Below are positions 20,353-29,605 of a stretch of 64,000 nt of DNA, in pieces (the stretch's first letter is position 1; every line of letters starts with the position of its first letter). A program made the translations under genes and the position numbers. The notes under the pieces are model-generated. The model had not been told where the DNA came from, did not search any database, and was given only the letters and a program-made list of their open reading frames with translations. The DNA is taken from contig JACKHM010000005.1 of assembly GCA_020638995.1 (NCBI GenBank), positions 496,001 through 560,000 on the forward strand. Reading direction: 5' to 3'. The DNA is from Planctomycetaceae bacterium. GTDB taxonomy: Bacteria; Planctomycetota; Planctomycetia; Pirellulales; Pirellulaceae.

Positions 20353-21201
20353 GTGACGCAGATTCATCCATCGGCTTATGTCAGCCCGAAGGCCGAGATC
20401 GGACGCAACGTGTGCATCGGCCCGTTCTCCATCGTGGAGGATGATGTCGTCGTCGGCGACAATTGTCGACTGGCAGGACACGTCACAATCAAGTCGGGCA
20501 CCGCATTAGGGGCGGACAACGAGGTCTCCGAAGGCGCCGTACTGGGTGGTATTCCGCAGCACACCAAGGCCGGCAGCCAAGTCGGAACGCTGTTAATTGG
20601 CAATGGAAACCGGATTCGAGAGTATGTGACCATCCACCGAGCGTTAGCGCCGACCAACTGTACCAAAGTCGGCGATGGCAATATGTTCATGGTGAACTCG
20701 CACATTGCGCATGACTGTAACATCGGAAACCATACGGTTATCGTCAACAACGTGATGCTCGCCGGCCACATTTCAGTAGGTGACGGGGCGTACTTCGGCG
20801 GTGCCGCGGGAGCCCATCAGTTCTGTCGGATTGGGCGACTGGCGATGGTGGGCGGTCAATCTCATCTTAGTCAAGACGTTCCGCCGTTTGTCACGGTGGA
20901 TGGAATCTCGAATCATATCGTTGGACTCAATCTGGTCGGCCTGCGCCGAGCTGGTTTTACGCGAGACGAAATCAAGGATCTGAAAGCCGCATATCGGGTG
21001 ATCTATCGCAGCGGCTTGCTGTGGAACGATACTTTGGAAGTTCTGAAGAATACGTTCACAGCGGGCCCAGCGGCGGAGTTTCACCCCTTCTTCACTACGG
21101 GAACACGTGGGTTCGTCCACGAAAGAAAGACGCCGCGTGGGGCTTCGATCAAGATCGCCGATGCACCCGATACAGAACGTCCGATTCGGAAAGTGGCGTA
21201 A
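20353..21201 (+). CDS. lpxA: UDP-N-acetylglucosamine acyltransferase (first step of lipid A synthesis)
   Basis: 282 residues, close to the family norm. Transfers an acyl chain from ACP to UDP-GlcNAc in the cytosol. It shows the left-handed beta-helix hexapeptide pattern from the start (IHPSAYVSPKAEIGRNV onward). The catalytic His is H120 in NSHIAHDCNIG, equivalent to E. coli H125. IGRLAMVGGQSHLSQDVPPF is also characteristic. The GTG start at 20353 is preceded by GGGAGA at good spacing. The gene stands alone, not within an lpxD-fabZ-lpxA cluster. Together with kdsA at 36188 it indicates a lipid A/Kdo outer membrane. Confidence 0.94.
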   Translation: MTQIHPSAYVSPKAEIGRNVCIGPFSIVEDDVVVGDNCRLAGHVTIKSGTALGADNEVSEGAVLGGIPQHTKAGSQVGTLLIGNGNRIREYVTIHRALAPTNCTKVGDGNMFMVNSHIAHDCNIGNHTVIVNNVMLAGHISVGDGAYFGGAAGAHQFCRIGRLAMVGGQSHLSQDVPPFVTVDGISNHIVGLNLVGLRRAGFTRDEIKDLKAAYRVIYRSGLLWNDTLEVLKNTFTAGPAAEFHPFFTTGTRGFVHERKTPRGASIKIADAPDTERPIRKVA

Positions 21202-21278
21202 AATCGGTGAGGCGAGCGCGAATCCCGAAGTCTCAGATGTTTTTGGGACGCGTCTTGCGCTAGTCTCGTAGTGCCCGC

Positions 21279-21737
21279 TTACTTTTTTCCCATCCGCCGC
21301 TGTTCCGCGAAGAACGCCGTCAGAATCTCGCCACACGGTTGAGCCAATACGCCTGAAATCACCTCCACCTGGTGATTTAGACGCGGGTCTCGCAGCAATT
21401 GGAACAGCGAGTCAACTGCCCCGGCCTTTGGATCGGTGGCACCGTAAACTAGAAACGGAATGCGAGCTTGCAAGATCGCGCCGGCGCACATTGGGCAAGG
21501 CTCAAGTGTGACGTACAGCCGACATCGTTCGAGCCGCCAGCCTCCCAGAGATTCTGCGGCCTGTGTGATGGCAATCATTTCAGCGTGGGCGGTTGGGTCG
21601 TGCAATTGCTCGCGTTGATTGTAGGCCGCGGCAACCACTCGCTCGTCCTGCACGATGATTGCTCCGACCGGTACTTCATTCTCCGCGCGAGCCGCAACGG
21701 CTTGCTGCAGCGCCATACGCATGTAGTTTTCGTGCAT
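21279..21737 (-). CDS. tadA: tRNA-specific adenosine(34) deaminase
   Basis: 152 residues, standard length. Deaminates A34 to inosine in tRNA-Arg(ACG). The zinc and catalytic site is visible: HAEMIAI (His ligand and catalytic Glu) and PCPMCAGAI (two Cys ligands). The C-terminal FFAEQRR helix is also typical. It begins 9 bp after the DUF1080 gene on the same strand, so both may share a transcript although their functions are unrelated. Convergent with lpxA. Confidence 0.94.
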   Translation of the reverse strand: MHENYMRMALQQAVAARAENEVPVGAIIVQDERVVAAAYNQREQLHDPTAHAEMIAITQAAESLGGWRLERCRLYVTLEPCPMCAGAILQARIPFLVYGATDPKAGAVDSLFQLLRDPRLNHQVEVISGVLAQPCGEILTAFFAEQRRMGKK

Positions 21738-21746
21738 ATGCGGAGC

Positions 21747-22397
21747 CTACTTCGCAGATAACTCGCGTATTTGCAGGCGTCGCAGTTCCGACCGAGTTTC
21801 AAACGACGAGATGCCAAATGGCTTTGAGAGATTAACTTCGCCCCGCGTCGTGATCTTGCGTCCCTTGATGTCTTGATCGACCCAAGTCTTGTCGTCGATC
21901 CAGGCCTGAATCCGTTCGGGCTCGACTCGCAGCCGGATTTTGTACCACTGATCGGCGTTGAACTTGTAGTACTGAGTTGTTTCGTTTTCGGAGGCGTCGT
22001 GACCATCAATACTGGATAGGCCGACCACCGCTCCCCCCCAACCGCCCAGGATCAAGCTGCAATGTGAATCGGCAACCGGAAAAGTCATCCCACAGAAAAA
22101 GTCGGTACCGTCCAGTCGACGTGCTTCCAGGCTAATCTCGTAGTTTGTCGTTGGGAGCTCACCCGTGTACGTGATTCCGGTCAATGATGATCCGTAATCG
22201 AGGATGATGCTGTCCTTGCCAACCGTAACATCGCCTTCCCCGCCAAAGTTAGTGATCTTCCATCCTGATAGAGTTCTTCCGTCGAATAAGGGCTTCCAGT
22301 TGGGTTCATCGGCGGCGCAAGGCCCGCTAGCAAACGACGCCATAATCGCACAACAGGCCGCGAAACCGGAACGAAACGATGGCAACGCAAGAATCAT
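21747..22397 (-). CDS. Exported DUF1080 (3-keto-disaccharide hydrolase-like) protein
   Basis: 216 residues from the ATG at 22395-22397; a start eight codons upstream is possible but would lengthen the leader. The signal peptide runs to about ASGPCAAD. The mature part is a LamG-like beta sandwich of the DUF1080 family: PNWKPLFDGRTLSGWK at the start, with YEISLEARRLDGTDFFCGM and RLRVEPERIQAWIDDKTW. Such proteins are abundant in planctomycetes and bind or hydrolyse oxidised disaccharides outside the cytoplasm. The only neighbour on the strand is tadA, 9 bp downstream. Substrate is inferred from family only. Confidence 0.82.
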   Translation of the reverse strand: MILALPSFRSGFAACCAIMASFASGPCAADEPNWKPLFDGRTLSGWKITNFGGEGDVTVGKDSIILDYGSSLTGITYTGELPTTNYEISLEARRLDGTDFFCGMTFPVADSHCSLILGGWGGAVVGLSSIDGHDASENETTQYYKFNADQWYKIRLRVEPERIQAWIDDKTWVDQDIKGRKITTRGEVNLSKPFGISSFETRSELRRLQIRELSAK

Positions 22398-22633
22398 GGC
22401 AAAAAGCTCCGAAAAATACACGAGTGGTCGACCTGATGACTATGCTGATACGTACCGGATTCAGATTTGTGACCGAAGAACTGTAGCTAGTGTCCGATTC
22501 AGCCGAGGTGTGGTGAGGTCTTGAGTTTACCGTAATCTCTGACGCCTTGCCCGTAAATCCTCGACTTAAATGCGGTAAACACTGTTTGGGCAGGGTCACG
22601 CCCGGCATTCTGACGAAGGAAAGAGGAGACACG

Positions 22634-23044
22634 ATGCGTCGAACGGTTGCGCTTGGATCGCTCGCGGTATATTGGCTGGCGATTTTCGTCGGCACGCACA
22701 TCCCGCAAGGTGTACGCGGATTGGGCCGAATCAACGACAAGCTCTTACATTTCGGAGCTTACGCCGGACTCGCTTTCCTGCTAGCGGCAGCATTATCGAC
22801 GCTTCGAGTTCGCCATGGCACGCTCCTGCTCCCGCTGATCGTGGCCGCCGTGTACGGATGCATAGACGAGTTGTCCCAGATTGCGGTTCCCGGTCGCCGC
22901 GCAGAATTCGCAGATTGGGCGGCCGACATCTTTGGTGCCGGGGTGGGAGTTTTCGCCTTCGGCGTGTTGTCACTCGCGGTCGCCAGACTCTGTGCGCGAT
23001 CCCAATCTGGCAACCAGCAGGCGGTGAGCGAAACGGCAGCTTGA
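22634..23044 (+). CDS. VanZ-like membrane protein
   Basis: 136 residues from the ATG at 22634, which has a strong GAGGAG about 6 nt upstream, so an in-frame start 29 codons earlier is rejected. Four hydrophobic helices are visible, with the VanZ-like signatures INDKLLHFGAYAGLAF and YGCIDELSQIAVPGRRAEFADWAAD. This family includes VanZ of teicoplanin resistance but most members are of unknown role. It ends 57 bp before ispD on the same strand. Confidence 0.8.
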   Translation: MRRTVALGSLAVYWLAIFVGTHIPQGVRGLGRINDKLLHFGAYAGLAFLLAAALSTLRVRHGTLLLPLIVAAVYGCIDELSQIAVPGRRAEFADWAADIFGAGVGVFAFGVLSLAVARLCARSQSGNQQAVSETAA

Positions 23045-23101
23045 CGTAATTCAGCAATTTGGTCAAAACTGAGCGATCCAGTTTGAAAAAGGACAGGTTC
23101 T

Positions 23102-23842
23102 GTGGCGACTTTCGCAGTCATTCTTCCCGCAGCCGGCAACAGCAGCCGGTTTCACGACAAGCACTATAAGAAGCCTTTCATCCCGCTAGGCGAACGTGCC
23201 GTGTGGCTTCACGCGGCCGACAAGTTTTTGAATCGGGACGACGTGAAGCAATTCATCCTGATCGTCGCGCCCGACGATCGCGAGGACTTCCATATGAAGT
23301 TTGGAGCGAACGTCGCGATCATGGGGATCGACGTTGTGCTTGGCGGCCAAGAGCGATCCGATTCAGTCAGAAACGCATTGGAACGGGTGCGCGACGATAT
23401 CGACTTCGTCGCCGTTCATGACGCCGCTCGCCCCTGTATTGCCAACGAGTGGATCGACGCAGTATTTGCAGCGGCCGAACAGACCGGTGCTGCGATACTG
23501 GGAGTACCTGTCGCTAGCACGCTCAAACGTGTTACCTCAGATCACACGGTTCAGGAGACGGTTCCTCGAGAAAACGTGTGGGAGGCGCAAACGCCTCAAG
23601 TGTTCCGCCGTGACTGGCTCGTAGAGGCCTATGCCAAGGCGGGCCAGACGCCGGCAACCGACGATTCTGAACTGATTCAACGACTTGGCCATCCGGTCAA
23701 AGTCGTGCCAGGTTCGCCCATAAACCTGAAAATCACAACGAAAGACGACCTTCGCCTTGCTGCGCAAGCGATCAAGGCCCTGCCGAAACCAAAGCTACAG
23801 GGTCCCGCTCATCCTTTCGCCGATGACAACATGTGGCGGTAG
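23102..23842 (+). CDS. ispD: 2-C-methyl-D-erythritol 4-phosphate cytidylyltransferase
   Basis: 246 residues. Third step of the non-mevalonate isoprenoid pathway: MEP plus CTP gives CDP-ME. The N-terminal nucleotide loop is present (ILPAAGNSSRF with KPFIPLG), as are VHDAARPCI and WEAQTPQVFRRD. PATDDSELIQRLG and PINLKITTKDDL complete the set. The GTG start at 23102 has AAAAAGGA upstream. The gene lies between a VanZ-like gene and an unrelated YfbM-like gene. It supplies precursors for undecaprenyl phosphate, whose synthase gene uppS is in this window. Confidence 0.95.
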   Translation: MATFAVILPAAGNSSRFHDKHYKKPFIPLGERAVWLHAADKFLNRDDVKQFILIVAPDDREDFHMKFGANVAIMGIDVVLGGQERSDSVRNALERVRDDIDFVAVHDAARPCIANEWIDAVFAAAEQTGAAILGVPVASTLKRVTSDHTVQETVPRENVWEAQTPQVFRRDWLVEAYAKAGQTPATDDSELIQRLGHPVKVVPGSPINLKITTKDDLRLAAQAIKALPKPKLQGPAHPFADDNMWR

Positions 23843-23917
23843 TTGAGGTGGCTCTCGAGCTGATCTGGGCGAAATAGGGATTTGTAATTATTCTATGCTT
23901 TCATACCATGTGTTCAC

Positions 23918-24481
23918 GTGGAAAACACGGCGTTTGGATCTGCTAATACCTGGAAAGGTGCGAAAGTGTCTGTAGAAAGTGCAACGGGCCAGGGCGCATA
24001 CATTGTCCTGACCCGCGAGGACGCAAAGGAGTTGTTTTCACAGGAAGGTGACGCAGCAGTAAGAGCGGTTGCAGAGCGTCTACGTAACTCGCAGAAACAC
24101 ATCAATGCTGATCTCGTTCTCGAATGCGGTGCTAGTTGGGATCCTATTCATCGGTCGCTAACCGATGGCACGCTGAACCGGGATGTCGAAGATTTTCCGC
24201 TGGATCATTGTGTCTTGGGCGGACGCCGCTTGTATCAAGGCAACGATTTTGAAGCGGTTTTGATTCGTCCAGACATTGTTCCCCACGTAGCAGCTGGACT
24301 TCACGACATGAAGCGAGCGGAGTTCACCGAGAGATACATGGCATTAGATCCGTCCGCTTACGGTAAGCAGCCCACTGAAGAAGAAGGCGATGAAACTTGG
24401 GCGATGTTCAAGCTGATTCGCCAACTCTTTGAAGACGCCGGAAACGAGCACGCGGCCGTCTTGTTCACAGTAGCGCGATAG
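23918..24481 (+). CDS. DUF1877/YfbM-like protein of unknown function
   Basis: 187 residues from a GTG at 23918. The pattern LECGASWDPIHRSLTDG, then HCVLGGRRLY and IRPDIVPHVAAGL, followed by RYMALDPSAYG and a C-terminal ETWAMFKLIRQLFEDA, resembles DUF1877 (E. coli YfbM). The first 40 residues (AYIVLTREDAKELFSQEGDAA) fit the YfbM start less strongly. No membrane segment or signal is present, so it is cytosolic. No function is known for the family. The assignment is from pattern memory and would need a profile search. Confidence 0.6.
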   Translation: MENTAFGSANTWKGAKVSVESATGQGAYIVLTREDAKELFSQEGDAAVRAVAERLRNSQKHINADLVLECGASWDPIHRSLTDGTLNRDVEDFPLDHCVLGGRRLYQGNDFEAVLIRPDIVPHVAAGLHDMKRAEFTERYMALDPSAYGKQPTEEEGDETWAMFKLIRQLFEDAGNEHAAVLFTVAR

Positions 24482-24595
24482 CTTGAAAAGATTGGGTCAA
24501 TCGTTGGTTGATGGCGATCAACAGTCAGCTATCCGGCGTCGACTTTTGACGCAAGACGCGATTCGATTCTAACCGCTGATTGCAGACGGCTCCTC

Positions 24596-25885
24596 ATGAA
24601 CTTCGATATTTTTGCTGATCTCACGTGGCGCGGCTTAATTCACCAGACCACTGATGATAATAATCTTCCGCAGTGGCTGAATGCCCAACCTCGCACCGTA
24701 TACATCGGATTTGATCCGACGGCGGATAGTCTGCATGTGGGGAGCCTTCTACAACTAATGTTGCTGCGTCGTTTCCAACGTGCCGGCCATCGACCGATCG
24801 CTCTTGTCGGCGGCGCCACGGGCATGATCGGCGATCCCAGTGGAAAGAGTGAAGAGCGAAACCTGCTGTCGGTAGATTCGCTTCGGGCAAATGTCGAGTC
24901 GATCGAACGGCAAATGAGACAATTCCTGGACTTTAATTGCGGACCAACCTCAGCGTTGTTGGTGAACAATTTCGATTGGATGCGAAAGTTCAGCTACCTC
25001 GACTTCCTCCGGGATGTGGGCAAAAACTTCCCCGTCAATGTGATGTTGGGTAAAGATTCTGTGAAGAGTCGCCTCGGTTCCGAAGCCGGTCTCAGCTACA
25101 CCGAATTCAGCTACATGCTTTTGCAGGCCTATGACTTTGTTCATCTGAACGAAGCTCATGGTTGCGAGTTGCAAGTCGGTGGCAGTGACCAGTGGGGTAA
25201 CATTACAGCGGGGATCGACCTCGCGCGTCGAATGCGAGGCACACAAGTTTTCGGGATCACGTCGCCGCTGTTGGTCGATAGCGAAGGCAAAAAAATAGGC
25301 AAAACTGCGGAAGGTACCAAGGTCTGGCTATCTCCAGAACGCACCAGTCCCTACCTCTTTTATCAATACTGGATCAATGTCGGTGATGCGGATGCTGGTC
25401 CCTGCCTGCGCTATCTGACGGAACTACCTTGTGACGAGATACAAGCGTTAGATGAGTCGCGCAAGAACGCAGCCCACGAAAGGGCCAGCCAGAAGCGGTT
25501 GGCCGAAGCGCTAACTCGGTTGGTTCATGGTGAGAGCGGTTTGGCGGTTGCTCAAAGGGCGACGGACATATTCTTTGGCGCCGAGATCAGCGGCGTGAAC
25601 GACGGCCAACTCCGCGATATTTTCGCCGATGTTCCTAGCACGGAATTACCGTACGCACGACTCCAAGGCGACGGACTCGGTGTCTTGGACGCCTTTCTCG
25701 AAGCAGGTTTGGCGAAGTCCAAAGGTGATGCACGACGAACCGTTCAACAAGGCGGCGCCTACTTGAATAACCGTCGTGTGACCGACGCCGACGCAAAGCT
25801 CACACCGATTGATCTCGCGAGTGAATCGGTATTGGTTTTACGAAGTGGTAAAAAGCGTTATGCCTTGCTGCGATTCGTTCGCTAG
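24596..25885 (+). CDS. tyrS: Tyrosyl-tRNA synthetase
   Basis: 429 residues, normal for bacterial TyrRS. The class I signature HIGH appears as H47-V-G-S-L, and KMSKS as KKIGKTAEGT near residue 232, the TyrRS-type variant. VGGSDQWGNITAG is the tyrosine-binding segment. A C-terminal S4-like RNA-binding domain starts near residue 360 (FLEAGLAKSKGDARRTVQQG). Monocistronic as far as can be seen. Confidence 0.97.
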   Translation: MNFDIFADLTWRGLIHQTTDDNNLPQWLNAQPRTVYIGFDPTADSLHVGSLLQLMLLRRFQRAGHRPIALVGGATGMIGDPSGKSEERNLLSVDSLRANVESIERQMRQFLDFNCGPTSALLVNNFDWMRKFSYLDFLRDVGKNFPVNVMLGKDSVKSRLGSEAGLSYTEFSYMLLQAYDFVHLNEAHGCELQVGGSDQWGNITAGIDLARRMRGTQVFGITSPLLVDSEGKKIGKTAEGTKVWLSPERTSPYLFYQYWINVGDADAGPCLRYLTELPCDEIQALDESRKNAAHERASQKRLAEALTRLVHGESGLAVAQRATDIFFGAEISGVNDGQLRDIFADVPSTELPYARLQGDGLGVLDAFLEAGLAKSKGDARRTVQQGGAYLNNRRVTDADAKLTPIDLASESVLVLRSGKKRYALLRFVR

Positions 25886-26086
25886 CAGGTACAGCACTCA
25901 GGTTCGGGCAGATCCAACAGTTTCCGTCTGGCCTCCGGAAGTTTGTTCTGTTAAGGTTCCGCCAAGTTGCGGTGTACATGGGGCCGCACTCCCTTCTCTT
26001 AGACGTTCGTCTGGGTACTCACATGCCTGCTCGCCGCGCTCGTTTGTAGCAAACGACGTGTCACATTGCCGTCCGGGGATAACTAC

Positions 26087-27214
26087 ATGAGATTTCGGGC
26101 CTTTCGTCGTTTCACCATTTCCTTCTTGCTGTTGTCCGCCGTCGCCACAGCGCATGCGGATACGCGCTGGACCTCGTTCATACCATTTCGTAAGTCAGTC
26201 GAAGCCGACACCTCGTCTCGCTACGAATTGACAGAAGAGCACGGACCTTGGCTGATCCTGGCAGCGAGCTTTGCCGGGCAAGGAGCGGAAAAGCAAGCTC
26301 ACGAGTTGGTGCTCGAACTGCGTCGCGAGTTCAATCTCCCAGCCTACGTCAACTACAAAGAGTTTGACTTCACGGAACCGATCGAAGGTAAAACAATCGA
26401 CCGCTATACCGGCGATTGGGCTAAAATGAAGTATGCCAACTATTCGAAGTTCGATGCATATGCGGTGCTGGTCGGTGATTTTGCGACATCCGACGACCCC
26501 GACATGCAGAAGACGCTTGAAAAGATCAAATACATGCGACCGAGCTGCCTCGATTCGCGGAACCGAGAAGAGGGTACTTCACAATGGCTCGCTGGATTTC
26601 GAGCGAATCTTCAACGTCTGAACGGCGACCCTGCTAAACGCAAGCGTGGCCCCATGGGCAGCGCCTTTATAACGCGGAATCCAAATCTTCCGGCTGAATT
26701 CTTCGCCCCCGGTGGACTCGATGAATTTGTCGTGGAGCTCAACAGCCGCGTGGAGCACAGTCTGCTTGACAACCCCGGTCGCTATACGGTGAAGGTCGCT
26801 TCCTTTGGCGGCCGGAACACGATGAATAGCAAAGAGATCGAAGAACTCGAACGGTCAGGCAAGGTAACCGACAAACTGGAAATCGCGGCCGACAAAGCCC
26901 ACCGTTTGACGGTCGCTCTCCGCCAACGCGGTGTCGAAGCCTACGAGTTTCATGACCGAACCGAGAGCATCGTCGCGGTTGGCAGCTTCGATTCCGTGGG
27001 CGAACCGCGCGTCGACGGCAAAATTGAGATCCATCCTGCGGTCCACAAAATCATGAAAATGTACGGCGCCAGCCAGCGTGAGCTGCCAGGTGGGGGCTCG
27101 CTTGGGCTTCAACCCCGGACACTAGCGGGAATCACGTTTGATGTACAACCGATGCCGGTGGAAGTGCCTCGTCGCTCCATCGCCGCGGACTACGCTCGTG
27201 GATCTGCAAGGTAA
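26087..27214 (+). CDS. Exported protein of unknown function, possible SPOR-like segment
   Basis: 375 residues from the ATG at 26087 with GGGGA about 8 nt upstream; an in-frame start seven codons earlier is less likely. A signal peptide is clear (RRFTISFLLLSAVATAHAD). The N-terminal third repeats the theme WLILAASFAGQGAEKQAHELVLELR, and YTVKVASFGGRN near residue 230 is followed by KAHRLTVALRQRGVEAYEF. Both resemble SPOR-type strand-helix units that bind denuded glycan, but I cannot assign the family. Its neighbours tyrS and rdgB give no clue. Probably a planctomycete-restricted periplasmic protein. Confidence 0.6.
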   Translation: MRFRAFRRFTISFLLLSAVATAHADTRWTSFIPFRKSVEADTSSRYELTEEHGPWLILAASFAGQGAEKQAHELVLELRREFNLPAYVNYKEFDFTEPIEGKTIDRYTGDWAKMKYANYSKFDAYAVLVGDFATSDDPDMQKTLEKIKYMRPSCLDSRNREEGTSQWLAGFRANLQRLNGDPAKRKRGPMGSAFITRNPNLPAEFFAPGGLDEFVVELNSRVEHSLLDNPGRYTVKVASFGGRNTMNSKEIEELERSGKVTDKLEIAADKAHRLTVALRQRGVEAYEFHDRTESIVAVGSFDSVGEPRVDGKIEIHPAVHKIMKMYGASQRELPGGGSLGLQPRTLAGITFDVQPMPVEVPRRSIAADYARGSAR

Positions 27215-27282
27215 TCGGGATCTGAACAGCAGTCGCAGGGCGTGGTATGCTCTCCCGGAAATGATACAGGGAGAGTTTTAGG

Positions 27283-27924
27283 ATGGACTACAAACGCATT
27301 CTCGTTCTGGGCACGCACAACAAGAAAAAGGGTGTCGAACTTGCTGAATTGCTCGAACCTTATGGTTTTGCTTTGCGGACCCTCGCTGATGTTTCTCATG
27401 CGATCGAAGTCGAGGAAACCGGCACTACTTTCGCGGAAAACGCCAGACTGAAAGCGACGGTTCAAGCAAAACACCTAAACTGCTGGGTGCTCGGCGAGGA
27501 CAGCGGCCTGTCCGTCGACGCCCTTGATGGCGGACCTGGGGTCTATTCAGCCCGCTACTCCGGTGCTAACGCTACAGACGAGTCCAACAACGCGAAACTT
27601 CTGGCGAAACTCGCGGAACTCCCACTCGAACGCCGCACGGCACATTACACTTGTCACGCCGTGCTGTCTGATCCGCTTGGCGTCGTGCGTGCAGAGGCCG
27701 AAGATTATTGCCGAGGACGAATTCTCTTTGAACGCAGCGGCAGTGGTGGTTTCGGTTACGACCCGCTCTTCGAGATCCCCGAGTACCACCGCACTTTTGG
27801 CGAGCTGGGCAGCAGCGTCAAAACCGTCTTGAGCCACCGCTCGCGCGCGATGCGCGCGATAATTCCGCAAATTGTCTTACTTGGGGCGTCAGATGTCTGG
27901 GACGCGACGCAAGGATCCAACTAG
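27283..27924 (+). CDS. rdgB: XTP/dITP diphosphatase (non-canonical purine NTP pyrophosphatase)
   Basis: 213 residues. Removes dITP, dXTP and related nucleotides from the pool. HAM1/RdgB signatures are present: LGTHNKKKGVELAELL at the start, FAENARLKA, GEDSGLSVDALDGGPGVYSARY, and GYDPLFEIPEYHRTFGEL. The ATG at 27283 follows AGGGAGAG at a good distance. Its last codons overlap the end of the convergent cdsA gene by 4 bp. Confidence 0.94.
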   Translation: MDYKRILVLGTHNKKKGVELAELLEPYGFALRTLADVSHAIEVEETGTTFAENARLKATVQAKHLNCWVLGEDSGLSVDALDGGPGVYSARYSGANATDESNNAKLLAKLAELPLERRTAHYTCHAVLSDPLGVVRAEAEDYCRGRILFERSGSGGFGYDPLFEIPEYHRTFGELGSSVKTVLSHRSRAMRAIIPQIVLLGASDVWDATQGSN

Positions 27925-28826
27925 ACAATACCTGCAGACCAACAAACGTATGCCGGCGGAGCTGCCGCTAGAACTGAGTCCAGAATATCAAGCACGCCGC
28001 CCAGTCCGGGCAGCCAACTGCTCGAATCTTTTCGCTCTAGGTCGCGTTTCAGTAACGATTCGGATAGATCGCCGATCACCCCGGCAACTGCGATAATCGC
28101 CCCGTAAGATAGGACTCCCCACAACGGCGATGGCGATGCGTCAGCTCCCAACATTTTTGGAGCGATGAATTGAAAGTAAACCCATGATGCGAGACAGGCC
28201 ACGGCAATACCGCCGACTGCTCCCTCTATGGTTTTTCCGGGGCTGAGTCGAGGCGCAAGCTTATGTCGTCCGAACGTCTTGCCTGTAAAGTAGGCTCCGG
28301 TATCCGACAGTTTCGTCACAAAGAGTAACGACACGAGCGCCGTCATACCTCGTTCATTCGATTCAAACATTCGCAACTCGATCACGAATGTGAGAAGTAA
28401 CCCAATATACAGCGTCGTGAATACGCCCAGAGCTACGTTGACGACCACTCCGCCGGGCTGCTCGTAACGAATCAGCTCGCCCACAAAAACCAACCCGATC
28501 GACAGGCCGGCCGCGACAAGCGGCCAACCGAGTTTTCCGAGCGCGCAGTCCGGCGGATACTCGACGCCCATCACTTGCCAGCCCAGCGGAGCGCTCGCGG
28601 CAGCCAAGATGAGTGCGGTACCCAGGTAGACCGGCCAGGCGACGACATCGTGCCCTTTCGCCTTTAGCATTTCGAGGATCTCGCCGGCGGCCAGCAAGCC
28701 CGCGGCGAGTCCTATCGGCATCAGCAATAAGCCCGGCGCTCCGAAGTTGAAGTGAAAATCGGCGTAAACTAGCCCCACCAACGGGCCGAGGATAATCGCA
28801 GCAGTTAACAATCGCCAACGTAGCAC
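27921..28826 (-). CDS. cdsA: Phosphatidate cytidylyltransferase
   Basis: 301 residues, integral membrane protein with about eight hydrophobic segments. Makes CDP-diacylglycerol from phosphatidate and CTP. The CdsA signature is present near the C-terminus: KLSDTGAYFTGKTFGRHKL followed by SPGKTIEGAVGG and LKRDLERKDSSSWLPGLGG, which continues to GVLDILDS. It is the last gene of purA-uppS-cdsA, 14 bp after uppS, the widespread uppS-cdsA pairing. It feeds the phosphatidylserine synthase encoded at 32772. Confidence 0.95.
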   Translation of the reverse strand: MLRWRLLTAAIILGPLVGLVYADFHFNFGAPGLLLMPIGLAAGLLAAGEILEMLKAKGHDVVAWPVYLGTALILAAASAPLGWQVMGVEYPPDCALGKLGWPLVAAGLSIGLVFVGELIRYEQPGGVVVNVALGVFTTLYIGLLLTFVIELRMFESNERGMTALVSLLFVTKLSDTGAYFTGKTFGRHKLAPRLSPGKTIEGAVGGIAVACLASWVYFQFIAPKMLGADASPSPLWGVLSYGAIIAVAGVIGDLSESLLKRDLERKDSSSWLPGLGGVLDILDSVLAAAPPAYVCWSAGIV

Positions 28827-28840
28827 GAACCTATTCCTGA

Positions 28841-29596
28841 CTATAGATTGAGTCCACCGAAACGGCGATTTCTCGATGCGAAATCTCGGATGGCATCATG
28901 CAAATCCGGTTCGCGAAACTCTGGCCAACAGAGTTCTGTCACCCACAACTCGGCATAACTGATTTGCCATAACAGAAAATTGCTGATCCGCAATTCACCC
29001 GCAGTGCGGATCAGCAGGTCGGGATCAGGCATACCGGCGGTATAGAGGTAGTCGGCGAGACATTGTTCGTCGATATCGCTTGGCGACAGCTTGCCATCGC
29101 GAACTTCTTCCGCAATCCGCTGCACGGCATCCACCATTTCGCCGCGCCCGCCATAGTTAATCGCCAGGCATAGCCGCGTGCCGCAGTTGGTTGCGCTTAA
29201 TTCGATGGTCTTGTCCATTTCGGCGAGGACGCTGGCGGGAATTCCATCGCGGCGGCCGATGATGCTAACGACGATATTCTGCTGCATGATCGTACTGCGT
29301 TCTTCGATCATGTATTGTTCGAGTAGGTGCATCAGAAAATCTAGCTCGCGTTGCGGTCGCTTCCAGTTCTCGCTTGACAAGCAATACAAAGTCAGCTGCT
29401 CGATCCTCAGCCGGGCACACTCTTCGACCGTTTGCCGAACACTGGCTACACCCCGACGATGTCCCTCGACGCGAGGCAGTCCTTGGCTTTGCGCCCAACG
29501 ACCATTGCCATCCATGATCACAGCAATGTGACGCGGCCAGCGCTCGCGCGGCACGTCGAGGATGCATTTGGTTGCGGCAGCGACTTCTTCGGCCAT
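28841..29596 (-). CDS. uppS: Undecaprenyl diphosphate synthase (cis-prenyltransferase)
   Basis: 251 residues, normal length. Condenses isopentenyl units to the C55 carrier used for peptidoglycan and surface polysaccharides. The catalytic motif HIAVIMDGNGRWAQSQG is at residues 23-39. GHRRGVASVRQTVEECA, LTLYCLSSENWKRP and the C-terminal PDLLIRTAGELRISNFLLW are all conserved. It sits 9 bp after purA and 14 bp before cdsA, consistent with one transcript. Confidence 0.96.
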   Translation of the reverse strand: MAEEVAAATKCILDVPRERWPRHIAVIMDGNGRWAQSQGLPRVEGHRRGVASVRQTVEECARLRIEQLTLYCLSSENWKRPQRELDFLMHLLEQYMIEERSTIMQQNIVVSIIGRRDGIPASVLAEMDKTIELSATNCGTRLCLAINYGGRGEMVDAVQRIAEEVRDGKLSPSDIDEQCLADYLYTAGMPDPDLLIRTAGELRISNFLLWQISYAELWVTELCWPEFREPDLHDAIRDFASRNRRFGGLNL

Positions 29597-29605
29597 TCTG
29601 ACAAC

